NCBI GenBank assembly: GCA_009602725.1
Contig: WELB01000086.1
Coordinates: 378,000 to 441,999 of the forward strand
Reading direction: 5' to 3'
Source: Spirogloea muscicola
Lineage: Eukaryota; Streptophyta; Zygnematophyceae; Spirogloeales; Spirogloeaceae
DNA length: 64,000 nucleotides
In this document: piece by piece, positions 10,849 through 22,200 of the stretch
Layout of the letters: each line of letters starts with the position of its first letter
How positions within the stretch are numbered: the stretch's first letter is position 1
Made by a program: the position numbers and the translations under genes
The notes under the pieces: generated by a model
What the model was told of the DNA's origin: nothing
The model's database searches: none
The model's input: only the letters and a program-made list of their open reading frames with translations

Positions 10849-11060
10849 ACCCTAAACCCCCGCTCTCCCACCTCCGCCCTTGACTTGTGAAGGGCCCCCA
10901 GAGGTGCACCCGCTCATTCCACAGGATACCCTGTCCATCGGGCGTGATGCTGGCTTTGATTTTCCTGTGTGTGCGCCTCCCGTGGCAGAAGGGCCGCAGC
11001 TGCAACAACCCGCCGAGCCGCCGCCCCCCCCCCCATCCTCTTCTCCTATGCCGTCTACAC
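10472..11060 (+). repeat. tandem duplication, 273-bp (91-codon) unit
   Basis: CTTCTGTCCGGG at 10472 recurs at 10745, a period of 273 bp. Both copies share SPPAHEKQW, LTCEGPPEVHPLIPQDTLSI and DFPVCAPPV. The second copy is lengthened by the telomeric insert at 10824-10860. The unit length is a multiple of three, so the duplication itself kept the frame. Confidence 0.9.
10824..10860 (+). repeat. interstitial telomere repeat (CCCTAAA)4
   Basis: Four perfect CCCTAAA units plus a partial one. In the undamaged first module the flanks AGCAATGGG and CTCTCCCACCTCCG are separated by only about six bases, so the array and its edges are an insertion at that point. Confidence 0.95.
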
Positions 11061-12066
11061 CCGCTCCGCCGTCGTCACCACCCTTACCCTCCCCGCCGCC
11101 GCCTTCCCCGCCGCCGTCGCCGACGCCAGCGTCACCTCCGTCGCCGCCGTGGCCGCCACCGCCTCCTCCGCGCCCACCTCCGCCGAGCCAGCCACCTGCC
11201 TCGTCCTCGCCGCCGCTTCCGCCGTCTGAGCCTCTCCGATGCCGGCACTGTCAGCGCCCCTGGCCATCTCGGAGTAGTCGGACCTTGCATGAGCGCGCCT
11301 GCAAGCAGCACGCCAATTGTGCTGCACAGACGCGGGCCGCGTCTGCAGCGGGCGGCCGCGGCCGCGGGGGCAGCGAAGGCCGGCGTGTCCCACCAGGGCC
11401 GACCCCACCAGGTCCCCACCACTGGCAATGGGCGGCGGACCTTGACCTGGATGCGGTCCACCGGCAGGAGGCTCTCCCACTCCTGCGCCACGTGCCGCGG
11501 TGGGCGCGCCCACACCTGCGCCGCGCCCTCCGCCCTGTTCTGCAGCGAATTGTGGACGACCACAGGGACTCCGCCGCCTGGAAAGTGTTCATCCTCTTCC
11601 CCAGGCTGCTGCTCGGGTGTGCACCCCCCCAGGGCCACGGCCAAGGCCGTCAGCTGCTCCTGGACCGCATCTAACTCTTCCAGTGTGGGCGATGGGAGGA
11701 GCTTCTGGCGCGGCATGACGCTGCCGTGGCTGCGGCCACAGCCGGCCGCCGCACTTCGCAGACAGCGCCATCGCCTGACAGGGCGGCCAGTGTCCGCCGC
11801 GCTCTTCGGTATGGCCATGCCGGGGAGCTCTCGAGAGCAGTCCAGGCACTGGATGATTCGGCGTTGGCGCCGGCGACTGAGGACACGCGGCAAGCCCTCT
11901 CGTCCCTCCACCCCCCGGCACGCTCTCCCTTGCCTTCGTGGTTGGCTTCCTACGTCCCGCCGGAGGAGGTGGCCCTGGATGCGGCAGCCCTCCGCAAGGC
12001 CCTGCAGAGCAGCCGGCGCGCAGCTGCAGGTGGCCCCTCGCGCATGGTTACGGAGCATTTGAGAGA
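10880..12066 (+). pseudogene. LINE zinc finger 2, linker and RT N-terminal region
   Basis: Same frame throughout, interrupted by one stop (11672-11674). It holds the second 91-codon module, a Pro/Ser-rich linker, zinc finger 2 (CRHC...TLHERACKQH, C-x2-C-x12-H-x6-H, 11240-11311), and from about 11800 a region ending GGPSRMVTEHLRELF. That last motif is the conserved block just before the RT fingers in R2-type and related elements. After about 12066 the sense frame shifts to that of the next segment. Confidence 0.7.
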
Positions 12067-13660
12067 GCTCTTTCTCGAGAGGTCGAGGCGGACTTTCGGG
12101 TGCTGCACCAGGTGTGCCAACACATGGCCCAGGATCACGTCCCTGCCAGCATCCGCGGTGTGCTCTGTGCCAGCACCCTGCTGGCCCTCAGCAAGGTCAA
12201 CGGCGGCGTCCGCCCCATTGCCATCGGCGAGGTCCTGTACCGCCTGGTGGGTAGGGCACTTTGGCAACAGCACGCCGATGCGGCCCAGACACACCTGGCG
12301 CCACACCAGTACGGCGCAGGCCTGCGGAGCGGCGGCGAGGCGGTTGTCCACGGGGTGCGGGCTTCCCTCGACTTGCACCCCGAGTGGGTCGTGCTGGCAG
12401 TGGACGTCCGCAATGCCTTTAACTGCGTCGACCGCGCCACAGTCGCCGAGGAGCTCCGTGCAGCCTTCCCCACACTGCTGCCGTTCTTTCGGCTGGGCTA
12501 CGGCCAGCCCAGTGATCTCCTATGGCGGCATGGAGCCGGAGGGGTGGAGGTCCTTCAGTCTTCCACGGGCACGCGTCAGGGCGTCAGGGGGACCCGCTGG
12601 CGGGGTTTTTCTACGCGCTGGCCCACGACCGCGCCCTGAAGGCCACGGCAGCTGCTCACCCGGGCGTCCTCATGCCAATGTATGCCGACGACACCTCCCT
12701 GGTCGGGCAACCAGACGAGGTCTTGGCTGCCTTCGCCACGCTCGCGCTCGCGGAGCAGCTGAAGGAGATCGGCCTGGACATCCGGGCGTCGAAGTGCAGC
12801 GCCTGGTCCCCACAAGGGTTGCCAGCCCTCCTCCGCCTTCCCTCCGGCTGTCAGACACCTGCCGGGGGCCTCACCCTCCTCGGGGTTCCATTGGGCTCAC
12901 CTGCCTTCGTGGACGAGCAGCTGCGCAGCAAGCTGCAGGAGCACCTCAAGCCGGCGGCCCGCCTCCCTGAGCTGCACGATATGCAGCTGGGACTTGCCAT
13001 GCTGACGCGCAGCATAGCCCACCGTCCCCTGTACCTGGCTCGAGCCCTCCCCCCCTCCCCGGCGACGCAGGCTGCCTATGCAACTTTTGATGCAGGTATC
13101 CTGGCCTGCACGGCGGCCCTGGTCCAACACCCGGCCTTCCTGGAGACGCCGGCTGCTGTGCACCAGGCCTCCCTGCCTGTGAGCCGAGGGGGTCTGGGCT
13201 GCCGTCCGCTGGCTCGTGCCTGCCGGGCAGCGCACCCGGGGAGTTGGGCGCAGGTTGCGGCTTCGGTGGCCCAACGTTTCATCCGGCATGGGGGTCGCCT
13301 CCTGGAGCAGGCGGCCGCGGACGTGGAGACTGGCACGCTGCCCTTCCAGACGGCTCTCCGCTCAGCCCGGGATGAGCTGCATGCGGATCACCCCGCCCTG
13401 GTGCCACGGGCCGTCCCGTTCGCTCTCCTCACGCGCACGGCCGACCTGCGGGCCCAAGCTCGCTACATGGCGGAGGTAGATGCGGCGTCTTTCTCCACGG
13501 CGCTGGGGCTCTTGCCTCCAGCCGACCTCCGGGGGCGCGCGCGACTGCTCTCGGCGTCCTCACCAGGGGCGGCTGCTTGGCTGTCGGCTCTGCCGTTCCA
13601 TGACGCGCTCCGGATGCCAGACGACGCATTCCAAACGGCGGTGCACCGCCTACTCGGCCT
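12067..13660 (+). pseudogene. LINE reverse transcriptase and thumb (frameshifted)
   Basis: Copies element RNA into DNA at a nicked target. Visible blocks: NGGVRPIAIGEVLYRL, VDVRNAFNCVDRA with the first catalytic Asp at 12403, STGTRQG, QGDPLAGFFY, and MYADDTSLVG with YADD at 12681-12692. The frame changes between TRQG and GDPL because CGTCAGGG occurs twice in a row near 12573-12588. Removing one 8-base copy would restore continuity. The thumb/linker follows (LPVSRGGLGCRPLARAC). Confidence 0.85.
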
Positions 13661-14382
13661 CCACCCACCATGCCTAGGTGGAGTACAACAATGCGAGTGC
13701 GGCGAGCGCAGCCCGGACGCGGCTTCACTGGCGGCTCACATGCTCCGATGCGCTCGGGGAGGGGAGTGGACCGGCACACACGACCTGCTCCGGAACGCGA
13801 TGTTCGGCATATTTGTCGAAGCCGGTTACACTGTGGCGCTGGAGAACTCCAGCATCATGCCTCTGACTGCTGGGGCGGACGGCCGCCTCCACACCCGGCG
13901 CGCCGATCTCGTCGCTAGCGCGCTCGGCGGGGGGCCTCGGCTCATTGCCGACGTCGTCACCACGGACTCCTTTCCAGGAGCGCTACACGCTCGGCGGAGG
14001 AGGCGGGCTACGCCGTCCGCCAAGCGGCCGACGCAAAGGATCGCAAGTACTCGGATCACCCGGTAGGCGACGAGTTTGTCCCACTCGCCGTCGACGTACA
14101 CGGCGCCTTTGGCGCCAAATGGCTTGACCTACTTCACCGCCTTGCGCGGCGAGCAGCGGCCCGCCGGCACGGGCAGCAGGGCGAGCAGCCAGGCTTCCAT
14201 GTCGCCGGGTCCCTCGCCCAAGTTTACCGGATGCGCCTGGCCGTCTCTTCGCAGCGGTCCCTAGCTTTTGCGGTCCACTTGCGCGCAGGCCGCGCTCTGG
14301 CGGCGGCCTCCGGCTTCCGTCAGGGCGACGTCTTCCGCCTGCTAGCTACTCCGATTTGCATCTACTGACGAGAGGTTACTGA
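13661..14382 (+). pseudogene. LINE CCHC motif, restriction-like endonuclease and C-terminal segment
   Basis: CCHC (C-x-C-x14-H-x3-C) at 13692-13751, then LRNAMFGIFVEAGYTVALENS, RRADLV (Asp at 13905), IADVVTTDS (Asp at 13950), DRKYSDHPVGDEF and VDVHGAFGAKW. The D...D...K-Y spacing matches the PD-(D/E)xK-like nuclease of R2-class elements that nicks the target. Past the nuclease comes a conserved segment (SLAQVYRMRLAV, HLRAGRALAAASGF) ending LLTRGY. Frame changes lie near 13990 and 14325. Confidence 0.8.
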
Positions 14383-14620
14383 GAGTTCGCTTACTGCTGT
14401 CTCAGTCCTTAGCACTCCGACTCCTTCAGACCTTGTCCATTCTTTTGGGCTGGCCTCTCCCAGCCACCAGTGAATCTGGCCGCGCTTGCTTCTTTTCTCT
14501 TTGACAGCCCTCGCCCCTTCCTTCCCTTTTTCACAGCCCTCGCCCCCATTGGAAGAGCTCACTCTCTTACACAGCCCTCGCCCCTTCGGGAGAGTCCGTT
14601 TCCTTCACACATCCGTCGCC
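14383..14620 (+). repeat. 3' tail of the main LINE copy
   Basis: Non-coding. Contains CCTTCAGACCTTGTCCATTC, GGGCTGGCCTCTCCCAGCC and repeats of CAGCCCTCGCCCC with GGAAGAGC. It is the plus-strand form of the tails seen inverted at 7931-8040. Confidence 0.7.
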
Positions 14621-14965
14621 CTGAAAGAAGTGGCTCTCCCGATGGGGGCAGGGAAAGATTTCGTGTATTCGAACCAAACGCAAATGGCCAAGGACAAAGG
14701 CAAGCACATCTTAAGACCAAAAGGGCTGTGAGAAGCCAGCCCGAAAAGAGTTGACAAAGGTTCGAAGGGGCCAAATGATGGATGATCTAAAGCCACAATG
14801 ACGGAGGGGCCTGAAGATGCTATGTCAGAACGGGTGGAGGATGGACCACTCAGTAGCTACGAGTGAGGAGCCTCAAACCCGACAGACTAGCTGCCGGGAA
14901 ACTATCCCCCTGACGAAAGCCGGAGGCTGCAGCGAGAGCACGGCCAGCACGCAGATGCAAGGCTT
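14621..14965 (-). mobile_element. RLE-LINE C-terminal fragment and 3' end
   Basis: Minus-strand copy of the subfamily also present at 23641, 24234 and 27419. The 3' edge is AAGAAGTGGCTCTCCC at 14625. The C-terminal coding end (RNY/RSY-type stop near 14848) and AGCTGCCGGGAAACTATCCCC follow. Confidence 0.7.
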
Positions 14966-15039
14966 AAGAGGGCTTCATGCCTCACAACCATTGTCTGACA
15001 ATTGGAAGAGCTTCCTGCTTCCTCAACGCAGGGGTACCG

Positions 15040-15676
15040 CATGCGCCTGTCAGTCTCGCTGCAGAGGTCAATGGGCACGCGCGCTGCATCTGCGTGCCGG
15101 TCGCGCATTGGCTGCAGCCTATGAAAGAAAAGAAAGCGGGTCTGGGGACCCGCTTACCCGGAGACTAAGTTTTCCGACCTGCGGCTGCTCAACAGGGGTT
15201 ACTGAGTGTTTCGGAGCTACTTGATTCCCTGTGGCTTTAGCGCGGATGTGGTGACAAGTGACTGCATCGACTCCGCTAAACCCACCAGATCGGCGTCGAT
15301 TGCAGGGCATGCGGTCGGCCTGGCGGCTCGGGGCAAGGAGCGAAAACATGCTGATCACCCGGTTGGTGATGAAGTCGCGGCCCTGGCGATGGATGTACAC
15401 GGGGCTTTCGGCAGCCGCTGGCTGGATCTCCCTCAGCGGCTTGCCCGACAGGCCGTTGACCGGCGGCCGGGTCTGCCGGGGGCGATGCCCGGCTTCAACG
15501 CCGCCGGTTCGCTCGCCCAAGTCTTCCGCATGCGCCTGGCGGTATCGCTTCAACGCTCCCTTGCCCACGCCGTCCACACGCGAGCAAGGCCGTGCTATGG
15601 CCGCCGCCTCTGGGTCTCTGCCTCTTTCCCTGCAGCGTGCTACTCAGACCTGATGTTGCTCACTCGTGGGTACTGA
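15040..15676 (+). mobile_element. two RLE-LINE C-terminal fragments in tandem
   Basis: 15040-15205 carries YRMRLSVSLQRS and a NRGY-type ending with stop near 15203. 15240-15676 carries a longer piece: GHAVGLAARGKERKHADHP, VDVHGAFGSRWLDL, GSLAQVFRMRLAV and MLLTRGY with stop 15674-15676. The second frame is open over about 156 codons apart from a junction at its start. Both lack the RT. Confidence 0.75.
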
Positions 15677-16110
15677 GCTTCCCCCTGCATCGTCTACGTA
15701 TTTTGCAGTATTTTGCAGTGTAGTCCTTTTTCCGGCTCCTCTTTCTTTGGCTTTGGACATTGTCCATTCTCTTTTGGGCTGGCTTTGCCAGCCCCTCTTC
15801 TCTATGGGCGAGCACTTTCTTTTAGCGCCTTCTCTGGGCCCTTCGAGCTTAATTCATTCTTATTTCTGGGCTGGCCTCTCACAGCCACTGTCCTCTCCTG
15901 GAAGCGTCCTTTCTTCCTTGGAAGAGCTTTCGCTGAGTGCCTCGTGGCCACTTGAGTCACTGTGTGCTTCAGCGCTTTCTCTGGCCCCTTCGGACTGTGT
16001 TATTCTTGTTTCTGGGCTGGCCAGTAATACAGCCATCGCCCTCTCCTGGAAGCGTCTTCCTTCTATCTTTCTCTCCCCCTTTTCCTTTAGCCTTGTCTTG
16101 ACTTTTCTTG
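15677..16110 (+). repeat. LINE 3' tail with hairpins
   Basis: Plus-strand equivalent of 5100-5311 and 5701-5944. Includes the perfect hairpin GGGCTGGCTTTGCCAGCCC (15776-15794) and relaxed forms at 15867 and 16015, between CCTCTCCTGGAAGCGTC units. No coding sequence. Confidence 0.7.
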
Positions 16111-16255
16111 GAAAACGCATAGCACGCTCGCCGCCACTCACCCTCGCCGCCGCCTGGGAGGGGCAATCGCGGCCCGCCGTGGCGAGCCTCCGGCAACGGC
16201 TCCGCCCAGCTGCCGGCTGCTGGCAGCACGGCCTGCGTAGCCGCGATCGTCGAGC

Positions 16256-19200
16256 ATGACAGCCATGGCAGCCGCCGCCACACTGCTTGTCGCCTTCGCT
16301 CTGCTGACTTGTGGCGACTTCACCGCCGGGGACCCCATGTGAGCAGTCCTCCCTCTTACCATCTTGCCCTTTACACTCTGCACGCACCTGGCTGGCTTTA
16401 CAGCCGCTCTCTTGATAGTAGCAGCCGGAAATCTCACATCCCCACACCACCATGGCATTGCCAGTCCTAAGCCGTGAGCCGATTGCACATGCGAGTCCTT
16501 TCTGTAACCGCCACATTTGCCACCGGCTTCTGGGGTGGCGTGCACCTCAGCGCCATGCCTGGGGTGTGTGGTCTCCATACAGCCCTGCCCGCTAACTGCT
16601 ATCGTTTCTCCGTTGCGCAGAGTCGGCTTCACTGCCGTGGGCCTCGCGTGAGCAGCCTCCCTCATACCCTCTTACCCTCCTACTCTCTGCACCTGGCTGG
16701 CTTTTACAGCCGCTCTTGTGTTATCAGCAGCCGCATTCTTCTTTACCCCCGCACCTCCACGGCATTGCCAGTCCTGAGCCGCAAAATTGCGCCTGCGAGT
16801 CCTCTCTTATCTGCAACTGTTGCCGCCGGGCTTCTGTGGCGCCATGCATTTCATCGCCATGCCTGGGGTGTGTGGCCACCATACAGCCCTGCACGCTGAC
16901 TGCCATCTTTCCTCCGTTGCGCAGCTCCGACAAGGCCTGGCTGCTCGCCTTTAAGGCGGGTATAACCAGTGACCCGTTTGGCGCGCTTGCCAATTGGCGC
17001 CCAACCGACCACACGCCGTGCGGCTGGTTTGGCATTGTGTGCGAAGCCACGGCACCTGGCGGCCACAGGCGAGAGCTTTGACCATTGCCTGTAAATGCGC
17101 CACCCGGCCTTGCGACGTGTCAAGGAATCGGCACAAGCTTAGCAGCCCTTGCAGCAGCCTCTGTTGAGGTCGTGGCCATGCAAGGGCCGCAGCCCTTGCA
17201 GCCTCTCACCTGGACCAATGACAATGGCTGCCTGCGGTAGCTCGGCGAAGGGCTTGTGATAAGAGCAGCATTGTTACAAGCTCATTGGAAGGCTCTGCTT
17301 GGGGGCAAGACTTCAGTAGCTCAGGTTCCTCCACAGCTGGCCACTGGTGTCTACATGCAGGCAAGTGATTGGCCTCAATGTATCTCATGTGCTGCTGGAC
17401 GGCACGCTGGCACCGGAGCTCGGCAATATTATCAGCCTGCAGTACATACTCTTAAATGACAACCTGCTCACAGGCCCCATCCCAGCGGCGCTCGGCAGCC
17501 TCCTTAATCTTCGAGTCCTTTTCCTTGGGAACAACAGGTTAGCGTGCTTACATTGCTCGATTTGCATCTCAGTCTATTGTCAGACAAAAGGTGAGTCTCC
17601 ATCCTTTCTCGATCTCGTTCTCACCTCTCCTTACAGCAGGCTGTCAGGTTCCATGCCGGAGGAGCTTGGGAACCTCTCTGCTGTCCTGGGTCTCTACCTC
17701 GACAGTAACATGTACTGAATACACGCCAACTTCGTATGCTGGAGACACCGCATACTCTTCGCAACTGATATAACAGCCACTTTGCTCTGCATGACTATCA
17801 ATTGCCTACCAATCGAGCAAGCTTGACAAGCTTCTGAAGCCTCGGTTGAGCCTGGCCATGCTATGAAGTCAAGCTGCTACAAAGCTTCGTCAACTGTCGA
17901 GGTCTTGCAGCCTGGTACAATGGCCTTGATCCTTGTGTCGACATTCTAGAAAACGACCACTATGCCACCTGTCATGTGCAGATTGACAGGCCCCATACCT
18001 CTCAATCTTGCTGGGCTTCCGCTCCTGAAGGATCTGTACTTGACACAATATAGGTCCCTATAGTACTCTTTTCTCAAGATGGAGATGAGGTTGTGGAAGA
18101 AGTGATGGTTACATTGCCCTCTGCTCATGCTGCTTCCACTTCATGAATTGGATTCTGACAAGGCAAAATGTGCAGCCTCACGGGACAAGTGCCGGGGAAA
18201 TTTGGTGAATCTCTGAGCCTACGAAGTCTATACTTGAATTCCAATAGGTGAGTTGCCAGGATCATTGGGTGTCTGGAAGAGTTGGTGAGTGCATTGGCTG
18301 AGTGATGCTATTCTGCTTCTCTGTCTCGTCTCCACTTCAGTGAAATACTGCCGACGCGTTCAGTGCAGTGTCAATAGCTGATGACACAAGGCAGCTAGAG
18401 CAACCAGCTGGCTGGTTGCTCAAGAGAAGTCTCTGCTCTTGATATCAGGCTCACAGGACATATTCCTTCTCAGCTTGGCCAGAATCAGGCCCTCCAGTAT
18501 TTGTCCCTCGTAGACAATCAGTAAGTATAATTTTCAATGGAAGGCACATCGTGAGGTTGCCCTCAAGGTTGGGGCCTCTTTACGTCCTCAGACATCTGTC
18601 TAGTGAAGAGCCAACAGACATGATGTGTTACGTCTCTTCAGCAATTCACTGTGCTGCTGCACCTACTACCCTTGCACTGTGTTGTCGTCAGCAATGAAGT
18701 GAAGGCATGCAGGGGTTAGCACATGCAACTTGCATCTTACTGCTAGCTCGAACACTTCTTGCAAATATTGGTGACTATCCTTCCTGTCCAGGCTGTCAGG
18801 AAGCATACCATCTGCTCTTGGAAATTGCTCGCAGCTCCTTTATCTCGACATCTCTATCAACAGGTATGCTCCAGAGCCTATAAGACTATTGGTCACTTTG
18901 GTTACTCTGCATGGCATGGTGGCTTCGCAGCATCCATCTTGGTAGAGAAAGATGATTACAACATTGTAGCTACACCTTCTTTCCTCGTAGTCATCTCCTT
19001 GGCTTCCTTCAGAAGAGTTGCTCTTTGATATTGCTTGACGCTGGCCCAGGTTGGTTGGGGCCATGCCTGTGGAGCTTGCGATGACTCAGATCAAGCTCCT
19101 CTATATCCAGAACAACAGGGGAATACTTGAATCATGTTTGCCACTGTACAATCAAGATGCCAGTCCCGTTGCCAGCTTGCTGCACTCTTCGCTTCCTAAG

Positions 19201-22200
19201 GCTGCATCTGTGACGCGTTTGCTTGTGTGGCATTGTGGATTCCAAGTTTGACAGGACCTATTCCAAAGGAGTTTGGTCAACTAGTCAATCTCGAAACATT
19301 TTATGCATACAATAACAAGTATGCAACCTCTCTATTGCAGAAAATGCTGAATCTCGGTTGCACTGTCTGATCTAGCACGGGGAAATCACGTTATTATTGG
19401 TATTGTCAAGACCCTGAAGCCCAAGATGGTGCAGATAACGCAAGCGCTGTGCCTGTAAGAGTGTTGCTGTGCCATTATGTGATGACCTGATAGTGATGTC
19501 GTCAGTATGTTGACAGGCTGACAGGTATTATACCTGCTGAACTGGGAACGACCTCCCTGATGGGTCTGAGCCTCTACAATAATTCGTATATTTCTGATAG
19601 ACCTCTGTATGCATTTATCTTGATTAAGGATTTTGTCAGCTGAAGTTCTCTGTAGTAAATGTCATACACAGTGAGAGTATGCATCATGCAGCCTGATTCA
19701 AAGCAGCTGGATCCAACGTTCGGAAGTGAATGCCATCTGCTGATGACATGGTCCCTTCAGGTTGGAAGGCATACTTCCTCCTGAACTATGTGGCCCCGGT
19801 AATCGATTGACTGGTCTCTTCCTCGTGTACAATGGGTGAGGTCACATGGGCTGGCTGTCATTTTTCCCACCCTTCTCATGCTGCTACTGGCTGTTGAAAT
19901 GAGTGTTGAATTGCTCTATTATACCATCACACATTGCCATTGCCATGGCAATGTGTGAATCCGTTAATGTGACTCCTCTTTGGCCAAGGTTTTCCGGCCC
20001 ACTTCCAGCAACACTAGGGGACTGCACATTTCTCACCTCGTCATTCTTGAGTTACAACAGGTGAGGCCACGTGCTCTTCCTTCCCATTGTCTTATAGTTT
20101 TTACCTCTATTTCTTCTTACTTCAAAGACTGAAGACTCTGACTGGATGTTGTGAAAGGCTTCATTGAGAAGCGGATGAACTGTTGCAGCTTTTCTGGTCG
20201 GATTCCAAGCTCAATTGGCAACCTGCAAAGATTGCGGGTTGCTTCTACGCCTCGGCTTGTGGGTCAGTCATATCGCCACCTTCGTCTTGGACTGATCATT
20301 AACAGACACTGCTAAGGTGAAGGAGCCACATAGATTTCACTTCTCATGCCGCATCTGTATTGCCGCAGTGCTTTGCTCCTGTTGCTGGGGTGCTGATAAG
20401 GACACTCATACCCAGGTCTTGTCAAGCTGAGGGCGGCCTTGAATTGCTGCTGCAGTTTGTCAAGTCCCCTGCCACCTGATTCGAGAAAGTGTGTTGGTAG
20501 ACTGATTGTCCTTTTCTTCAATGACATCAACAGACTCACAGGAAGCATCCCTGCCACGATCGGGAACTGCACAATGCTGCAAAGCTTCGATGCATCTAGC
20601 AACAAGTCAGCTCTCACATTGCTCTGAGCAGTATATGATACTTTGTGGCGTGCTCATCATAGCATGTATCAAAATTCAAGGCAATCCATTCATGGACCAG
20701 GTGGCACATATGCCAATGCCCTGCATTTGTCTTGCATTCAGATTCAGACGGGAGTTATACCTTCAAGCATCGGCGACCTTCGAATGTTGAGTACCTTAAA
20801 TCTGGGGTACAATAAGTAAGTATAAGCAAGACACTCCTAGCATATTGTTGCAGTGCCTAGCGCATCGAGGGATCATTGCAGGGAGTGTCCTTGAGAGTGT
20901 CCAGTGAGCTTGACACACATCAACTCAATGGCAAGTGTGTCTGATTGACGATGTGGTCGATGGTCACGAAGCTATGGAGAACTGGACAGTTGTTGAAGCT
21001 CGTCGTTGCGACGCAGCCTTACTGGTCCCCTACCATCGGAGTTGGGAAACTGCGCCAATCTCAGGAATCTCTGTCAGTGACAACCAGTAAGCTCCAGAAT
21101 GCCTTTTGCCCAAGTTTCAGGCATGTAGGCCTGCTCTGCTGTCCCTGCGTGCAGGTCATCTCGTGCAACAAGCTCCCAGTTTATGAGGGAGTTGACTGCT
21201 AGTTGTGCACATAAGAGCCAAAGTGCTGGCCACATTGGGTCCGCTGCTCTCAGAGAGTTGCATTGCATTGTTGCATTGAGATTGATGCGACACTGCTGTG
21301 CATCTCAACGGCAAGCCTCACAACATGTTGCAGATTAAGCGGGGAGTTCCCCGCTTCACTGGCAAACCTGTCCCTTCTACAGGACCTATTCATTTCAAAC
21401 AATCGGTAAGTGACCACATACAATCGTGGCAAGCTATTTACTGATGATTGTCTGCAACAACACAGAGAAGTCATCAACACAGAGAAGTCAAAGTCCAAAC
21501 CAACCAACCATGAACAACACCTGACGTCATCTCTCCTTGCTGCCATCATGCAGTATATCTGGAAGCCTGCCCCCCGAGCTTGGGAAGAGTGGAACTCTCA
21601 CTGAGCTTATCCTCTCCAACAACGAGTACTTTCAATACTGCACTCCTCTCCAAACTAGTGTGATGGTGTGGCTGGCCTCAGCAGTATGTCTAACACTTCC
21701 ATCAAGACTGCTCCCATGCATGTTGTGGTCTGCTTGATGCATGTTGTCTAGAAGTAACTTGATCTGACACATACGTGAACAGGCTGACAGGCTCCCTGCC
21801 ACCAGCAGTTGGTAATTGCCGGAATCTGACGAACCTTGAGCTTGATGACAACAAGTGCGCAGTCCTGCGCCTTTGCTCTTCTGCTTCACATATGCTGCAC
21901 GTCAAGCACAATCTTAAATCATCATGCAGCTTGTGCCATCTCGAGATGCTGAGACAGCACTCGTGTGACTGTGCTTGATCAACAGCATTACTGGTACAAT
22001 TCCGCCTGAATATGGCAATCTTACCAGCATGTACTCCTTCTTGGCCACCGATAACAGGTATGGCTAGCTCTATTGATTGACAGAATATAAGAGGTATGCA
22101 ATCAAGACTTTGCAATCTAAGCCTGGATGTACCACTAGCATGTGGATCTCAAGCAACTTACCAAGGAGGCACAGGACCTTCGAGCAGATGATTCAAGTGG

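Larger units (their letters stand above)
9350..14382 (+). mobile_element. R2-like (RLE-type) non-LTR retrotransposon, most complete copy
   Basis: Domain order on the plus strand: Pro-rich N-terminus, zinc finger 1 (10345-10413), a tandemly duplicated 91-codon module, Pro-rich linker, zinc finger 2 (11240-11311), reverse transcriptase (about 11990-12900), thumb/linker, CCHC (13692-13751), restriction-like endonuclease and C-terminal segment ending LLTRGY with stop 14380-14382. One polyprotein with N-terminal fingers and a C-terminal RLE is the layout of R2-type elements. No AP-endonuclease was seen. Breaks: telomere insert at 10824, stop at 11672-11674, and frame changes near 12070, 12570, 13990 and 14325. 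The 5' limit is approximate because the N gap and low-complexity DNA hide it. Confidence 0.85.

Noticed and set aside
11132-12058. 308-codon minus-strand frame opposite the LINE
   Set aside because: Antisense shadow of the zinc finger 2 to RT region; the sense strand has the conserved motifs.
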